Translations under genes and position numbers: made by a program
The notes under the pieces: model-generated
Database searches by the model: none
What the model was told of the DNA's origin: nothing
What the model saw: only the letters and a program-made list of their open reading frames with translations
Shown: piece after piece, positions 50,452-60,221 of the stretch
How the letters are laid out: each line of letters opens with the position of its first letter
How positions within the stretch are numbered: position 1 is the first letter of the stretch
Source of the DNA: Leptobacterium flavescens
GTDB lineage: Bacteria > Bacteroidota > Bacteroidia > Flavobacteriales > Flavobacteriaceae
Direction: 5' to 3'
Assembly (NCBI RefSeq): GCF_010671605.1
Contig: NZ_JAABOO010000003.1
Location: forward strand, 623,993 to 687,992
Length of the DNA: 64,000 nucleotides

Positions 50452-51714
50452 TCACAGATCATATTGTTTGATCTTGCGGTAGAGGGTACGCTCTGAGATC
50501 CCCAGTTCGGCGGCCGCCGCCTTGCGTTTTCCCTTATTCCTTTCCAGGGCTTTTTTTATCAGCTCCAGTTCCTTATCGTGCAAGGACAGGGTTTCTTCTT
50601 CTTCTATTTCTTCTGCAAAATGATATTTGTCTTCCTGTGTTATTTGTGGGCTGGGAGCATGCACCTGCTGAGGTATCTGTAACACTTCCATCTCATCGTC
50701 CGTATCTTCGAAAGCCACCTGTTCTTCTTCCCTGTAGATCTTTCGGATAAGTCCCTCATTCTCTTCCTGAACCTCTTTATGGTTGTCGTTCTGCATCAGC
50801 TCCAGGGTAAGTTTCTTCAGGTCGTTAAGGTCGCTTTTCATATCAAAAAGCACCTTGTAGAGGATCTCTCTTTCATTGCTGAAATCGCTTTCATTCTTCT
50901 CCTTGCTTATGACTGCCGGAAGATTGGATCCTGTATGAGGAAGATAGCCCATCAACGTGCTTCCGCTAATAGAACGATCCTGTTCCAGAACAGATATCTG
51001 CTCGGCAACGTTTCGCAATTGCCGGATGTTTCCTCCCCACCGGTGCTTCAGGAGTACCTGTATGGCATCTTCCTGCAAGCGAATGGTAGGCATTTTGTAT
51101 TTCTGTGCAAAATCTGCTGCGAACTTCCTGAACAGTAAATGGATATCCTCTTTTCGGTCGCGCAGTGGAGGGAGGTTGATCTCTACCGTACTCAGACGAT
51201 AATAGAGGTCTTCCCTGAATTTTTCCTTTTTAATGGCATCGAACATATTAACGTTGGTCGCAGCCACTATTCTCACATCGGTCTTCTGAACTTTAGACGA
51301 TCCGACCTTCAGGAATTCCCCGTTCTCCAGTACCCTTAGCAAACGTACCTGGGTGGTAAGCGGCAGTTCTCCAACTTCATCCAGGAAGATGGTTCCGCCG
51401 TCGGCTTCCTCAAAATACCCGCTTCTGGTAGAAGTGGCTCCGGTAAAGGCCCCTTTTTCGTGCCCGAAAAGCTCACTGTCTATAGTTCCCTCCGGAATAG
51501 CTCCGCAGTTCACAGCAATGTATTTCCCGTGTTTACGATGTGAAAGGGAATGTATGATCTTCGGAATGCTCTCTTTTCCAACACCACTCTCTCCCGTTAC
51601 CAAAACAGAAATATCGGTAGGTGCTACCTGGATACTCTTTTCTATGGCACGGTTGAGTTTTATATCGTTACCGATAATACCGAAACGTTGTTTTATGGCC
51701 TGAACGGATTCCAT
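50452..51714 (-). CDS. Sigma-54-dependent transcriptional activator without receiver domain
   Basis: The chosen start is ATG 51714, giving 420 residues. An upstream ATG at 51756 would add 14 unsupported residues. The AAA+ domain has Walker A GESGVGKE, the sigma-54 contact loop GAFTGA within ELFGHEKGAFTGATS, Walker B GGTIFLDEVGE and the Arg-finger region DVRIVAATN. A long acidic linker leads to a C-terminal Fis-type helix-turn-helix (AAAAELGISERTLYRKIKQY). There is no N-terminal receiver or GAF domain, so control must come from other proteins or level. It lies between miaB and lptE. Confidence 0.93.
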   Translation of the reverse strand: MESVQAIKQRFGIIGNDIKLNRAIEKSIQVAPTDISVLVTGESGVGKESIPKIIHSLSHRKHGKYIAVNCGAIPEGTIDSELFGHEKGAFTGATSTRSGYFEEADGGTIFLDEVGELPLTTQVRLLRVLENGEFLKVGSSKVQKTDVRIVAATNVNMFDAIKKEKFREDLYYRLSTVEINLPPLRDRKEDIHLLFRKFAADFAQKYKMPTIRLQEDAIQVLLKHRWGGNIRQLRNVAEQISVLEQDRSISGSTLMGYLPHTGSNLPAVISKEKNESDFSNEREILYKVLFDMKSDLNDLKKLTLELMQNDNHKEVQEENEGLIRKIYREEEQVAFEDTDDEMEVLQIPQQVHAPSPQITQEDKYHFAEEIEEEETLSLHDKELELIKKALERNKGKRKAAAAELGISERTLYRKIKQYDL

Positions 51715-51793
51715 ATATATTGTATTAGATTGTCTGCCATAGCCTGTCAAAAACAATACCAGGCATTTTTAACTGACAGATTCTGTTGTTTTC

Positions 51794-53239
51794 TTAGTTG
51801 TTCTTAGAGTAACCCACTGCTTCCCCTATTAAAGTAGCAGAGGTACAATCGGTAATCTTTACATCGACAAAATCCCCTACCTTATAATCTCCTTTCGGGA
51901 AAACAACCACGGTGTTCTGAGTATTGCGCCCCGACCAGTGCTCATCCGATTTTTTAGAAGCTTTTTCAATAAGTACCTCTTCGGTTTTGCCTAGATGTTG
52001 CTGTGTTCTGTAAAGACTGTGCTCCTGCTGCAGGTTTACGATCTCCTGTAAGCGCCTTTTCTTTACATCATCGGGAATATCATCTTCCATCTTACGGGCA
52101 GCCATTGTGCCAGGCCTTTCCGAGTAAGCGAACATAAAGCCAAAGTCGTATTTCACATATTCCATAAGAGACAGTGTATCCTGATGATCTTCTTCGGTCT
52201 CTGTAGGGAACCCGGTAATCATATCCTGGGAAACCGCACAATCCGGAATGATCTCACGGATCTTATCGATAAGCCCGAAATACTCTTCCCTGGTGTGAAG
52301 CCTGTTCATTTCTTTCAGGATGCGATCACTTCCCGATTGAACGGGCAGGTGGATATACTTACAGATATTCTCATATTTTGCCATAACGTGAAGCACATCT
52401 TCTGTCATGTCCTGAGGATTGGAAGTGGAGAAACGTATCCTCATTTTTGGTTGCGCTTCGGCCACCAAAGAAAGAAGTCCGGCAAAATCGGTAGCCGTGG
52501 CTTTCTGCATCTCGGAAGCCTTCTCGAAATCCTTTTTCAATCCACCGCCATACCACAGATAACTATCTACATTCTGTCCTAAAAGAGTGATCTCCTTAAA
52601 GCCTTTGTTCCAAAGGTCGTTAACTTCCTCAATAATGGATTGAGGATCCCTGCTTCGTTCTCTTCCGCGGGTAAAAGGAACCACACAGAAGGTACACATA
52701 TTGTCACATCCCCTGGTAATGGAGACAAAAGCCGTTACTCCATTGCTGTTTAAACGTACCGGGGCGATGTCGCCATAAGTTTCTTCTTTGGAAAGGATGA
52801 CATTTACGGCATTCCTTCCTTCATCTATTTCCTGTACGAGGTTGGGCAGGTCCTTATATGCATCTGGGCCAACCACCATATCTACGATCTTCTCTTCTTC
52901 CAGGAATTTGCTTTTCAGACGCTCGGCCATACAGCCCAGCACACCGACTTTCATTCCGGGATTGATCTTTTTAACTGCATTGAATTTTTCCAGGCGCTTT
53001 CTAACCGTCTGCTCCGCTTTATCTCTGATAGAACAGGTGTTTACAAGAACCAGATCGGCTTCCTCCATCTGCTGGGTAGTATTAAAACCCTCCTTGGCGA
53101 GGATCGAAGCTACGATCTCACTATCTGAAAAGTTCATTTGGCAACCGTAACTTTCAATATAAAGCTTACGCTTGTTCTCTGTATTCTGCTCTAAAACAAG
53201 GCTGTTACCCTGTTTGTTTTCATCTATGATTTTCTCCAT
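51794..53239 (-). CDS. miaB: tRNA-2-methylthio-N6-dimethylallyladenosine synthase MiaB
   Basis: This 481-residue protein has the N-terminal MTTase domain with Cys in [22 protein letters not shown] and GCMAE (second cluster), the radical-SAM cluster motif in [17 protein letters not shown] and a C-terminal TRAM domain. It adds the methylthio group at A37 of certain tRNAs. A -7 box TATCTTTG lies 24 bases before the start on the minus strand. Confidence 0.96.
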   Translation of the reverse strand: MEKIIDENKQGNSLVLEQNTENKRKLYIESYGCQMNFSDSEIVASILAKEGFNTTQQMEEADLVLVNTCSIRDKAEQTVRKRLEKFNAVKKINPGMKVGVLGCMAERLKSKFLEEEKIVDMVVGPDAYKDLPNLVQEIDEGRNAVNVILSKEETYGDIAPVRLNSNGVTAFVSITRGCDNMCTFCVVPFTRGRERSRDPQSIIEEVNDLWNKGFKEITLLGQNVDSYLWYGGGLKKDFEKASEMQKATATDFAGLLSLVAEAQPKMRIRFSTSNPQDMTEDVLHVMAKYENICKYIHLPVQSGSDRILKEMNRLHTREEYFGLIDKIREIIPDCAVSQDMITGFPTETEEDHQDTLSLMEYVKYDFGFMFAYSERPGTMAARKMEDDIPDDVKKRRLQEIVNLQQEHSLYRTQQHLGKTEEVLIEKASKKSDEHWSGRNTQNTVVVFPKGDYKVGDFVDVKITDCTSATLIGEAVGYSKNN

Positions 53240-53263
53240 AATTCAATCTCCAAAAAGAGAAGG

Positions 53264-53271
53264 CAAAGATA
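53264..53271 (-). promoter_or_regulatory. Candidate -7 promoter box of miaB
   Basis: On the minus strand this reads TATCTTTG, the same octamer at the same 24-base distance from the ATG as seen for HMG-CoA reductase. It matches TAnnTTTG exactly. Confidence 0.45.
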
Positions 53272-53377
53272 AATTAAAATAATGAGGTGTCAAAGTGTCA
53301 GTTTTAAGATAATCTTTATATTGAGGTAACATTAAATTTGTTACTTTGGACGTAAATTTTCAATCAAAAAAGTAAGA

Positions 53378-54298
53378 TTGCGTTACCTCCTTTATTTTGT
53401 ATTTTGTCTTTTCAGTATTCCAATACTTTCCGCACAGGACGGAGAGTACAGGAATCAGATCCTGGTAGGTCATGATAACGACTTTTTTACGAGGAGCGAC
53501 CGGTACTATTCTTTCGGTACCTGGTTTAACTATTCACGTGCACTGGAGTCCGATTTTATTTTCAGGAAAGAAGACGACGGCGTCCTTCAGCTTAACTTCA
53601 GCTTGTTTCAGGCAGGCTATTCTCCCGATGAGCTGGATGAAAGAAATACGGATGTATTTGATTACCCCTTTTCGGGCTGGTTGTCTGTTTCCTCCGAGAT
53701 CCTGAAAGCCAACCGCAAGAATTTATGGGGACTTCAATTGGAGGCGGGAGTAACCGGTAATGCCTCCCTGGCAGGGAAACTGCAGATCTGGTATCATGAC
53801 CTTCTCGACTTTGGGGATGAACCTACCTGGGAAGCACAGATCCCCGGAGAATTTATGCTGAACCTCAAAGGACGTTATATTGCAGATTTCCGACTCTCTG
53901 AAAAAGGAGGGGCTTTCTTTAGTCTTGAATCCAATGCCTCTCTGGGAACCAAAGATATTTTTGTTCAGCAGGGGCTTACCTTCTCCTTTGGAAGAAGAAG
54001 GACACTTCATCAATCTTCTCTCTATAATATAATAGGTAATGATCAGACAGAGTTCTTTGGATATGTAGGAGCTTCATACAGATATGTAGCACACAATTCA
54101 CTGATAGAGGGAAGTTTTTTAAATGATAATGCTCCCTTTACCCTGGATGCCGAAACCCATCTTTTGTTTTTTAAAGCAGGAGTTACCCTTAATATCAAAC
54201 GCAGCATTTTTAAGGTAGAGTACAGAGCTAACAGTAAGGAGACGCCACTGGCGAGAAATCACAGTTTTATCTCCCTTGCATTCGGCCGTAACTTTTAA
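53378..54298 (+). CDS. LpxR-family lipid A 3'-O-deacylase (DUF2219)
   Basis: The frame starts at a TTG codon (53378) that gives a clean signal peptide (RYLLYFVFCLFSIPILSA then QDG); no ATG is available nearby. It has 306 residues with the hallmark ILVGHDNDFFTRSDRYYSFG, holding the Asn-Asp pair and the Thr/Ser-Asp-Arg-Tyr-Tyr region of LpxR. The rest is beta-strand rich, as in a 12-stranded barrel. LpxR removes a 3'-linked acyl chain from lipid A at the outer membrane. The start codon choice is uncertain. Confidence 0.78.
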   Translation: MRYLLYFVFCLFSIPILSAQDGEYRNQILVGHDNDFFTRSDRYYSFGTWFNYSRALESDFIFRKEDDGVLQLNFSLFQAGYSPDELDERNTDVFDYPFSGWLSVSSEILKANRKNLWGLQLEAGVTGNASLAGKLQIWYHDLLDFGDEPTWEAQIPGEFMLNLKGRYIADFRLSEKGGAFFSLESNASLGTKDIFVQQGLTFSFGRRRTLHQSSLYNIIGNDQTEFFGYVGASYRYVAHNSLIEGSFLNDNAPFTLDAETHLLFFKAGVTLNIKRSIFKVEYRANSKETPLARNHSFISLAFGRNF

Positions 54299-54336
54299 AA
54301 TTTTAAACTTCAAACTAGGAAATTATTAAATTCTAT

Positions 54337-54344
54337 TACTTTTG
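54337..54344 (+). promoter_or_regulatory. Candidate -7 promoter box of topA
   Basis: TACTTTTG matches TAnnTTTG, 20 bases before the topA ATG, in the 66-base gap after the LpxR-family gene. No clear -33 TTG is seen. Confidence 0.45.
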
Positions 54345-54364
54345 TATTCTCAAAAAATGAGCGT

Positions 54365-56842
54365 ATGGCTAAGAATTTAGTAATTGTGGAGTCGCCTGCC
54401 AAGGCAAAGACTATTGAAAAATTTCTGGGAAAGGATTATAAAGTAGAGTCGAGTTTCGGTCATATTGCGGATCTTCCTTCCAAGGAGATGGGGATTGATG
54501 TGGAGAAAGATTTTAAGCCCAAATATATAGTCTCCAAAGACAAAAAAGCGATAGTTAAAAAATTAAAGGAACTGGCAAGTAAAGCAGAGTTAGTTTGGCT
54601 GGCCAGTGATGAAGACCGCGAGGGGGAGGCCATTGCATGGCACCTGGCGGAAACCTTAAAATTAGATAAAAATAAAACCAGAAGGATCGTTTTTAATGCG
54701 ATTACAAAGAACGCTATTCTCAAGGCTATAGAAAACCCGAGAAGTATAGATTATAACTTGGTAAATGCACAGCAAGCCAGAAGGGTACTGGACAGACTTG
54801 TTGGATACGAATTATCGCCCGTTCTCTGGAAAAAAGTAAAGGCAGGTCTTTCTGCCGGAAGGGTACAATCTGTTTCCGTACGATTGATCGTTGAACGTGA
54901 AAGGGAGATCCAGGCATTTAAACCGGAAGCTTCTTTCAGGGTAGTAGCCGAATTTAAAAATCAGAAAGGAAAAGGATTCCGTGCCAGATTAGGTAAGACC
55001 TTCCCGACCAGGGAAGAGGCAAAGCTGTTTTTGGAAAAGAATGCAGGGGCCGAATTTACCATTGCCGATCTCGATACAAAACCGGCAAAGAAATCGCCGG
55101 CAGCACCGTTTACGACTTCCACACTTCAGCAGGAAGCTTCAAGAAAACTTTATTTCTCGGTAAGTAAGACCATGACCGTGGCACAGCGACTGTACGAAGC
55201 GGGATTGATCACCTATATGAGAACGGATAGTGTGAACCTTTCGGGAGAAGCGATCGAAGCGACGAAAAATGAGATCATAAACTCATACGGAGATAAATAC
55301 AGCAAGCCGAGAAACTATACCAGCAAAGCTAAAGGGGCACAGGAGGCTCACGAAGCGATACGCCCGACAGATATTTCCAGGAGTTCTGTAAATATGGAAA
55401 GAGACCAGGCCAGATTATATGAGCTGATCTGGAAGCGGACCATCGCCTCGCAAATGAGTGATGCCGAACTGGAACGTACTAATGTTAAGATACAATCGAA
55501 TACACATAAAGAATTATTTACTGCCAACGGAGAGGTATTGAAATTTGATGGTTTCCTGAAAGTGTACCTGGAAGGAACCGATGATGAAGAAGAAGAGCAG
55601 GAAGGAATGCTTCCGGAATTAAGGGTTTCGGAAGAGGTCTTCAATACATTTATAACGGCTACCGAACGTTTTACACGTCCTCCTTACCGTTACACGGAAG
55701 CTTCCCTGGTAAAGAAACTGGAAGAACTGGGTATCGGAAGACCGTCTACCTACGCCCCGACCATTTCAACCATTCAGAACAGAGGCTATGTAGAAAAAGG
55801 AGCTGTAGAAGGTGTAGAACGTAAATATGTTCAGCTTACTTTAAAAAGTCATGAGATCAAGGAAGCTACCCTCACCGAAAATGTGGGAAGCGATAAAGGA
55901 AAAATGACCCCTACCGATATAGGGATGATCGTAAATGATTTTCTGGTAAATAATTTCTCTTCCATCCTGGATTACAACTTTACCGCCAAGGTAGAGCAGG
56001 ATTTTGATGATATTGCATCGGGAGGAGAAGACTGGACCCAGATGATGAAGGATTTCTACAAAGATTTCCATCCGCAGGTACTGGACGTAGAGGAAAATGC
56101 AGAGCGGGAAACAGGAGAGCGTGTCCTTGGGGTTGATCCCAAGAGCGGGCGACAGTTGAGTGTACGCCTCGGACGCTTCGGGTCTATGGTACAGATAGGT
56201 ACTGCAGACGAGGAAGAAAAACCTTTGTTTGCCAGCTTACTGCCGGATCAGTCTATAGACACCATTACCTTTGAAGAGGCACTCGACCTCTTTAAGTTGC
56301 CGAGATCTTTAGGGGAATACGAGGGGCAGGCTGTAGAAGTAAATGTCGGTAGATTTGGCCCGTATGTACGCTTCGGAAAGAGTTTTGTGTCTCTGGACAA
56401 GGATGACGATGTCTTTGATGTTAGTATGGAGAGAGCCATAGAACTTATCAAACAGAAACAAAAGGCAGATGCTCCTATCGCATCTTATAAAGGTTTTGAA
56501 GTGACCAAAGGAAAAGGACGCTTCGGTCCGTTTATCAAATGGAACGGGATGTTCATCAACGTAAACAGAAAATACGACTTCGATAATCTGTCTCAGCAGG
56601 ATATTGAGCAGCTTATAGAAGACAAGATAAAAAAGGAGGCCGAAAAGCTTATCCAGGAATGGACAGAAGAAGGGATCCGAATTGAAAAAGCGCGTTGGGG
56701 CAGATCAAATATCATCAAAGGGAAAACCAAAATAGAGCTTTCCAAAGATGTGGATGCATCCAAATTAAGCCTTGAAGAAGTAAAAGAAATTATTGAAAAA
56801 CAAAGCCCTAAGAAAAAAACAAGAGCCAAGGCTAAAAAATAG
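54365..56842 (+). CDS. topA: DNA topoisomerase I (type IA)
   Basis: This 825-residue protein has an N-terminal TOPRIM domain (LVIVESPAKAKTIEKFLG; ASDEDREGEAIAWHLAE) and the catalytic core with the active Tyr in LITYMRTDSVNLS. The C-terminus has several TopoI_C repeats (for example GRFGPYVRFGKS and GRFGPFIKWNG) instead of zinc fingers, as in other Bacteroidota. It relaxes negative supercoils. The arginase-fold gene begins 5 bases after the stop. Confidence 0.97.
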   Translation: MAKNLVIVESPAKAKTIEKFLGKDYKVESSFGHIADLPSKEMGIDVEKDFKPKYIVSKDKKAIVKKLKELASKAELVWLASDEDREGEAIAWHLAETLKLDKNKTRRIVFNAITKNAILKAIENPRSIDYNLVNAQQARRVLDRLVGYELSPVLWKKVKAGLSAGRVQSVSVRLIVEREREIQAFKPEASFRVVAEFKNQKGKGFRARLGKTFPTREEAKLFLEKNAGAEFTIADLDTKPAKKSPAAPFTTSTLQQEASRKLYFSVSKTMTVAQRLYEAGLITYMRTDSVNLSGEAIEATKNEIINSYGDKYSKPRNYTSKAKGAQEAHEAIRPTDISRSSVNMERDQARLYELIWKRTIASQMSDAELERTNVKIQSNTHKELFTANGEVLKFDGFLKVYLEGTDDEEEEQEGMLPELRVSEEVFNTFITATERFTRPPYRYTEASLVKKLEELGIGRPSTYAPTISTIQNRGYVEKGAVEGVERKYVQLTLKSHEIKEATLTENVGSDKGKMTPTDIGMIVNDFLVNNFSSILDYNFTAKVEQDFDDIASGGEDWTQMMKDFYKDFHPQVLDVEENAERETGERVLGVDPKSGRQLSVRLGRFGSMVQIGTADEEEKPLFASLLPDQSIDTITFEEALDLFKLPRSLGEYEGQAVEVNVGRFGPYVRFGKSFVSLDKDDDVFDVSMERAIELIKQKQKADAPIASYKGFEVTKGKGRFGPFIKWNGMFINVNRKYDFDNLSQQDIEQLIEDKIKKEAEKLIQEWTEEGIRIEKARWGRSNIIKGKTKIELSKDVDASKLSLEEVKEIIEKQSPKKKTRAKAKK

Positions 56843-56847
56843 AACCT

Positions 56848-58005
56848 ATGAATTTTGATTTTCTCTCTCCTGTTGAAAGTGTTGTACTGGCACATAATCA
56901 ATTATTGCCGAAACAGGCCCTGGGTAAGATCATAAAAATTCATTCCGAAAAGGATGGCCTTCCGGATCTTTCCGATGTTAAAATTGCAATAATAGGAGTA
57001 GGTGAGAGCCGCAATGCCTTTGTGAAACCCAAGGAGAAACTCAACCTGGGTAATATCCGCCTGGAGATCTACAAGTTGTTTAGCGGTAACTGGAGCCATG
57101 GTATTGCCGATATGGGCGATATCAGCGAAGGTGAAACGGTAGAGGATACCTACTTTGCCATTAAATCTGTTGTTGCCGAACTGCTGGAGAAAAAGATCAT
57201 CCCCGTACTTATAGGGGGCAGTCAGGATATAACCTATGCTACATACCGCGCTTATGACGGTCAGAGCGATATGGTTAATATGGTATCTGTAGACAGCAAG
57301 TTCGATTTTGGCGGGACAGATGAGCTGATCTCCTCTCAATCCTATATGAGTAAGATTATAGTAGAGAAACCCAATAACCTTTTTAACTTCTGCAACCTGG
57401 GCTACCAGAGTTATTACAACGCTCAGGAAGAGATAGATCTTATGGAGAAGTTGTTCTTCGACACTTACAGGCTGGGCCAGGTAATTAACGATATTACCAT
57501 CGTGGAGCCTGTTATGAGGGATGCCGATATTGTAAGTGTGGATATGAATTCGGTAAAGGGCAGTGAACTGGGCAGTGCGTACCATACGGCCCCTAATGGT
57601 TTTGACGGCAGGGAGATCTGTGCTATCTCCCGATATGCGGGTATCAGTGATAAGGTTTCTGTTTTTGGTGTTTATGAGTGCGGAAATACCCCTCAGTTCT
57701 CTCAGCTTATTGCACAGATGATATGGTACTTTATTGAAGGGGTGAACTTCAGGAAAAATGACTACCCTTTTACATCATATGAAAACTATGATAAATATAT
57801 AGTCCTTATAGAAAGTGAAGAATTATCGTTTTATAAGAGCAATCTTTCAGGTCGATGGTGGATAGAAATACCAATTATTCCAAATTTGAATAATAAATTA
57901 AAAAGACATGCGTTATTACCTTGCACACATCAGGATTACCTGGATGCATGCAATGAAGTAATACCTGAAAGATGGTGGAAAGCTTATAAGAAAACGATAG
58001 TTTAA
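56848..58005 (+). CDS. Arginase/formimidoylglutamase-fold protein with lost metal ligands, next to gldKLMN
   Basis: This 385-residue protein belongs to the ureohydrolase fold but three of six usual manganese ligands are changed. GGxH has become GGSQ (Gln126). DAHxD has become DSKFD (Lys151 for His, Asp149 and Asp153 kept). DxDxxDP has become DMNSVK (Asp232 kept, Asn234 for Asp, Lys237 at the following Asp). A C-terminal extension of about 80 residues is added. It is probably a non-catalytic family member. Its position before gldK is common in flavobacteria and suggests a link to gliding or type IX secretion. Confidence 0.8.
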   Translation: MNFDFLSPVESVVLAHNQLLPKQALGKIIKIHSEKDGLPDLSDVKIAIIGVGESRNAFVKPKEKLNLGNIRLEIYKLFSGNWSHGIADMGDISEGETVEDTYFAIKSVVAELLEKKIIPVLIGGSQDITYATYRAYDGQSDMVNMVSVDSKFDFGGTDELISSQSYMSKIIVEKPNNLFNFCNLGYQSYYNAQEEIDLMEKLFFDTYRLGQVINDITIVEPVMRDADIVSVDMNSVKGSELGSAYHTAPNGFDGREICAISRYAGISDKVSVFGVYECGNTPQFSQLIAQMIWYFIEGVNFRKNDYPFTSYENYDKYIVLIESEELSFYKSNLSGRWWIEIPIIPNLNNKLKRHALLPCTHQDYLDACNEVIPERWWKAYKKTIV

Positions 58006-58132
58006 GGATTATGTTAGATAAAATACATTTATTTATCGATGAAATAGAGATTTCACAAAAAAAATTGTGTATATCGAATATATTAAATAGGTTTACAGCC
58101 TCGAATCTTAATTTTAATTTAACCTACAACGT

Positions 58133-59488
58133 ATGAAAAAGCTATTAATATTCATAGCCTTAGGTTCACTTTTGTATAGCTGTGGTTCGAAAGACAAAGG
58201 TGAATTAGTGGGAGTAAAGGGAAAAAAATGGTACCCTGAAAAACCCTATGGTATGACTCTAATCCCGGGTGGTTCTTTCATCATGGGTAAGTCAGATGAC
58301 GATTTTGCGCAAGTAAAGAATGCGCCCACAAAAACCGTTACCGTTCGTTCCTTCTACATGGACGAAACAGAAATCACCAATAGTGAATACAGGCAATTTG
58401 TTGAATGGGTAAAAGATTCTATTGTTAGAACCAAACTAGCCATTTTTGCTGACGAACTAGGTGAAGTTCCCGGAAACGGAGGTATTGGCGAGTTTGCCTT
58501 TAAAGATGCCGATACTACTAATCTATCAGAATACGATAAGTATATGCTCGACAATTATGCCGGCTTGGGAGAAACCGGTTATGAGGGAAGAGCTTTAAAT
58601 AAAGAGATCGACCTTGAATGGAATACATCGGACTATCCTGATGCGTACTATTCTGAGATCATGGACTCTATGTATATTCCTTTGGAGGAATCGTACAACG
58701 GAGTTCGTACAATAGATGTGAAAAAACTTCAGTTCCAGTACTCATGGATGGATATCCAGGCTGCTGCCCGTGCTAAAAAGGGTAACAGAAAGGATTTTGT
58801 GAGAACGGAAAAAATAGAGATCTATCCGGATACTACGGTATGGATCAAGGATTTTGCATACTCGTATAACGAGCCTATGCACAACGATTATTTCTGGCAC
58901 GATGCCTTTAGTGACTATCCGGTTGTAGGGATCAACTGGAAACAGGCCAAGGCATTCTGTAACTGGAGAACAAAATACAAGAATGACGATCAGAAAAGAA
59001 GAAAACGTCATAATGTAAACCAGTTCAGACTTCCAACAGAAGCTGAATGGGAATATGCTGCGCGAGGCGGACTCGAATCGGCTACCTATCCGTGGGGAGG
59101 TCCGTATATCCTGAATGACAGAGGATGTTTCCTTGCAAACTTCAAACCTCAGAGAGGGGATTATGCAGCAGATCAGGCGCTTTACACAGTTGAAGCTAAG
59201 TCTTACGAGCCAAACGATTACAATCTTTATAATATGGCGGGGAATGTGTCTGAATGGACAAATTCTTCCTTCGACCCCAATTCTTATGAGTATGTTTCAA
59301 CCATGAACCCTAATGCTTATGACGACAGTAACAGGCGTAAGGTTATTAGAGGAGGTTCATGGAAAGATGTTGCGTATTTCCTGCAGGTAAGTACCAGAGA
59401 TTACGAATATCAGGATTCCGCGAGAAGCTATATCGGTTTCAGAACGGTTCAGGATTATTTAGGTACTGATGCAGTCTCTACGAAGTAA
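58133..59488 (+). CDS. gldK: Gliding motility / type IX secretion lipoprotein GldK
   Basis: This 451-residue protein has a lipoprotein signal with Cys17 (LGSLLYSCGSKDKG) and an FGE/SUMF1-like fold: PYGMTLIPGGSFIMGKSDDD, FYMDETEITNSEYRQF, RLPTEAEWEYAARGG, NMAGNVSEWTNS and GGSWKD. GldK forms periplasmic rings with GldN that attach to the outer membrane. It starts the gldK-gldL-gldM-gldN cluster. The 127-base spacer before it is AT-rich, with no box I can name. Confidence 0.96.
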   Translation: MKKLLIFIALGSLLYSCGSKDKGELVGVKGKKWYPEKPYGMTLIPGGSFIMGKSDDDFAQVKNAPTKTVTVRSFYMDETEITNSEYRQFVEWVKDSIVRTKLAIFADELGEVPGNGGIGEFAFKDADTTNLSEYDKYMLDNYAGLGETGYEGRALNKEIDLEWNTSDYPDAYYSEIMDSMYIPLEESYNGVRTIDVKKLQFQYSWMDIQAAARAKKGNRKDFVRTEKIEIYPDTTVWIKDFAYSYNEPMHNDYFWHDAFSDYPVVGINWKQAKAFCNWRTKYKNDDQKRRKRHNVNQFRLPTEAEWEYAARGGLESATYPWGGPYILNDRGCFLANFKPQRGDYAADQALYTVEAKSYEPNDYNLYNMAGNVSEWTNSSFDPNSYEYVSTMNPNAYDDSNRRKVIRGGSWKDVAYFLQVSTRDYEYQDSARSYIGFRTVQDYLGTDAVSTK

Positions 59489-59532
59489 CCAAATTTTTAT
59501 TATTAATTATACTTAACTAAAACCAAATTACT

Positions 59533-60177
59533 ATGGCACAATCAAAGTCAACAAAAAAGCTATTTAATTTAGCTTACGGATTAGGAGCTTCTATTGTTAT
59601 CCTGGGAGCATTATTTAAGATCTTACACTGGGAATTAGGTCCGTTAAACGGTGGATTCCTGTTAGCTGTAGGTTTGATCACAGAGGCGGTTATTTTCGCG
59701 ATCTCTGCTTTTGAGCCTGTAGATGATGATTTAGACTGGACCCTGGTATATCCTGAATTGGCAGGAGGAGCTTCCAAAAAGAAAGAAGCTAACCAGGTGA
59801 AAGAAGCTGAAGGACAATTATCTAAGAAATTAGATGATCTGTTAAAAGAAGCTAAGATCGATTCTGAATTAATGAACAGTCTTGGAGAGAGCATCAGAAA
59901 CTTCGAAGGAGCTGCTAAAAATATGGCGCCTACGGTAGATGCTATTTCTTCTACTCAAAAATACAGCGAAGAGCTTTCATTGGCTGCTGCCCAAATGGAG
60001 TCATTGAACAGTTTGTATAAAGTTCAGCTGGAAAGCGCTAGCAGACAAGCTACAATTAACGAAGAAGTTACCAATAACGCTGGTAAGCTTAAAGAGCAAA
60101 TGGCTTCTTTAGCTACAAACCTTTCTTCTTTAAATGGTGTTTACGGTGGAATGTTATCTGCAATGAACAAAAACTAA
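59533..60177 (+). CDS. gldL: Gliding motility / type IX secretion motor protein GldL
   Basis: This 214-residue protein has two membrane helices at about 13-31 and 41-61, then a cytoplasmic coiled-coil tail. Glu51 (GLITEAVIF) and Glu61 (SAFEPVDDDLDW) are the equivalents of the membrane Glu residues (F. johnsoniae GldL E49 and E59), of which E49 is known to be needed for proton-driven function. GldL and GldM form the proton-powered motor for type IX secretion and gliding. Confidence 0.96.
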   Translation: MAQSKSTKKLFNLAYGLGASIVILGALFKILHWELGPLNGGFLLAVGLITEAVIFAISAFEPVDDDLDWTLVYPELAGGASKKKEANQVKEAEGQLSKKLDDLLKEAKIDSELMNSLGESIRNFEGAAKNMAPTVDAISSTQKYSEELSLAAAQMESLNSLYKVQLESASRQATINEEVTNNAGKLKEQMASLATNLSSLNGVYGGMLSAMNKN

Positions 60178-60221
60178 TTAGTGTATAACCTACTTATTTT
60201 ATTAACCAAAACTAATTAGAA

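Noticed and set aside
56902-57585. 227-codon open frame on the minus strand inside the arginase-fold gene
   Set aside because: It lies entirely opposite a well-supported gene, shows no family motif and has the codon pattern of an antisense shadow.
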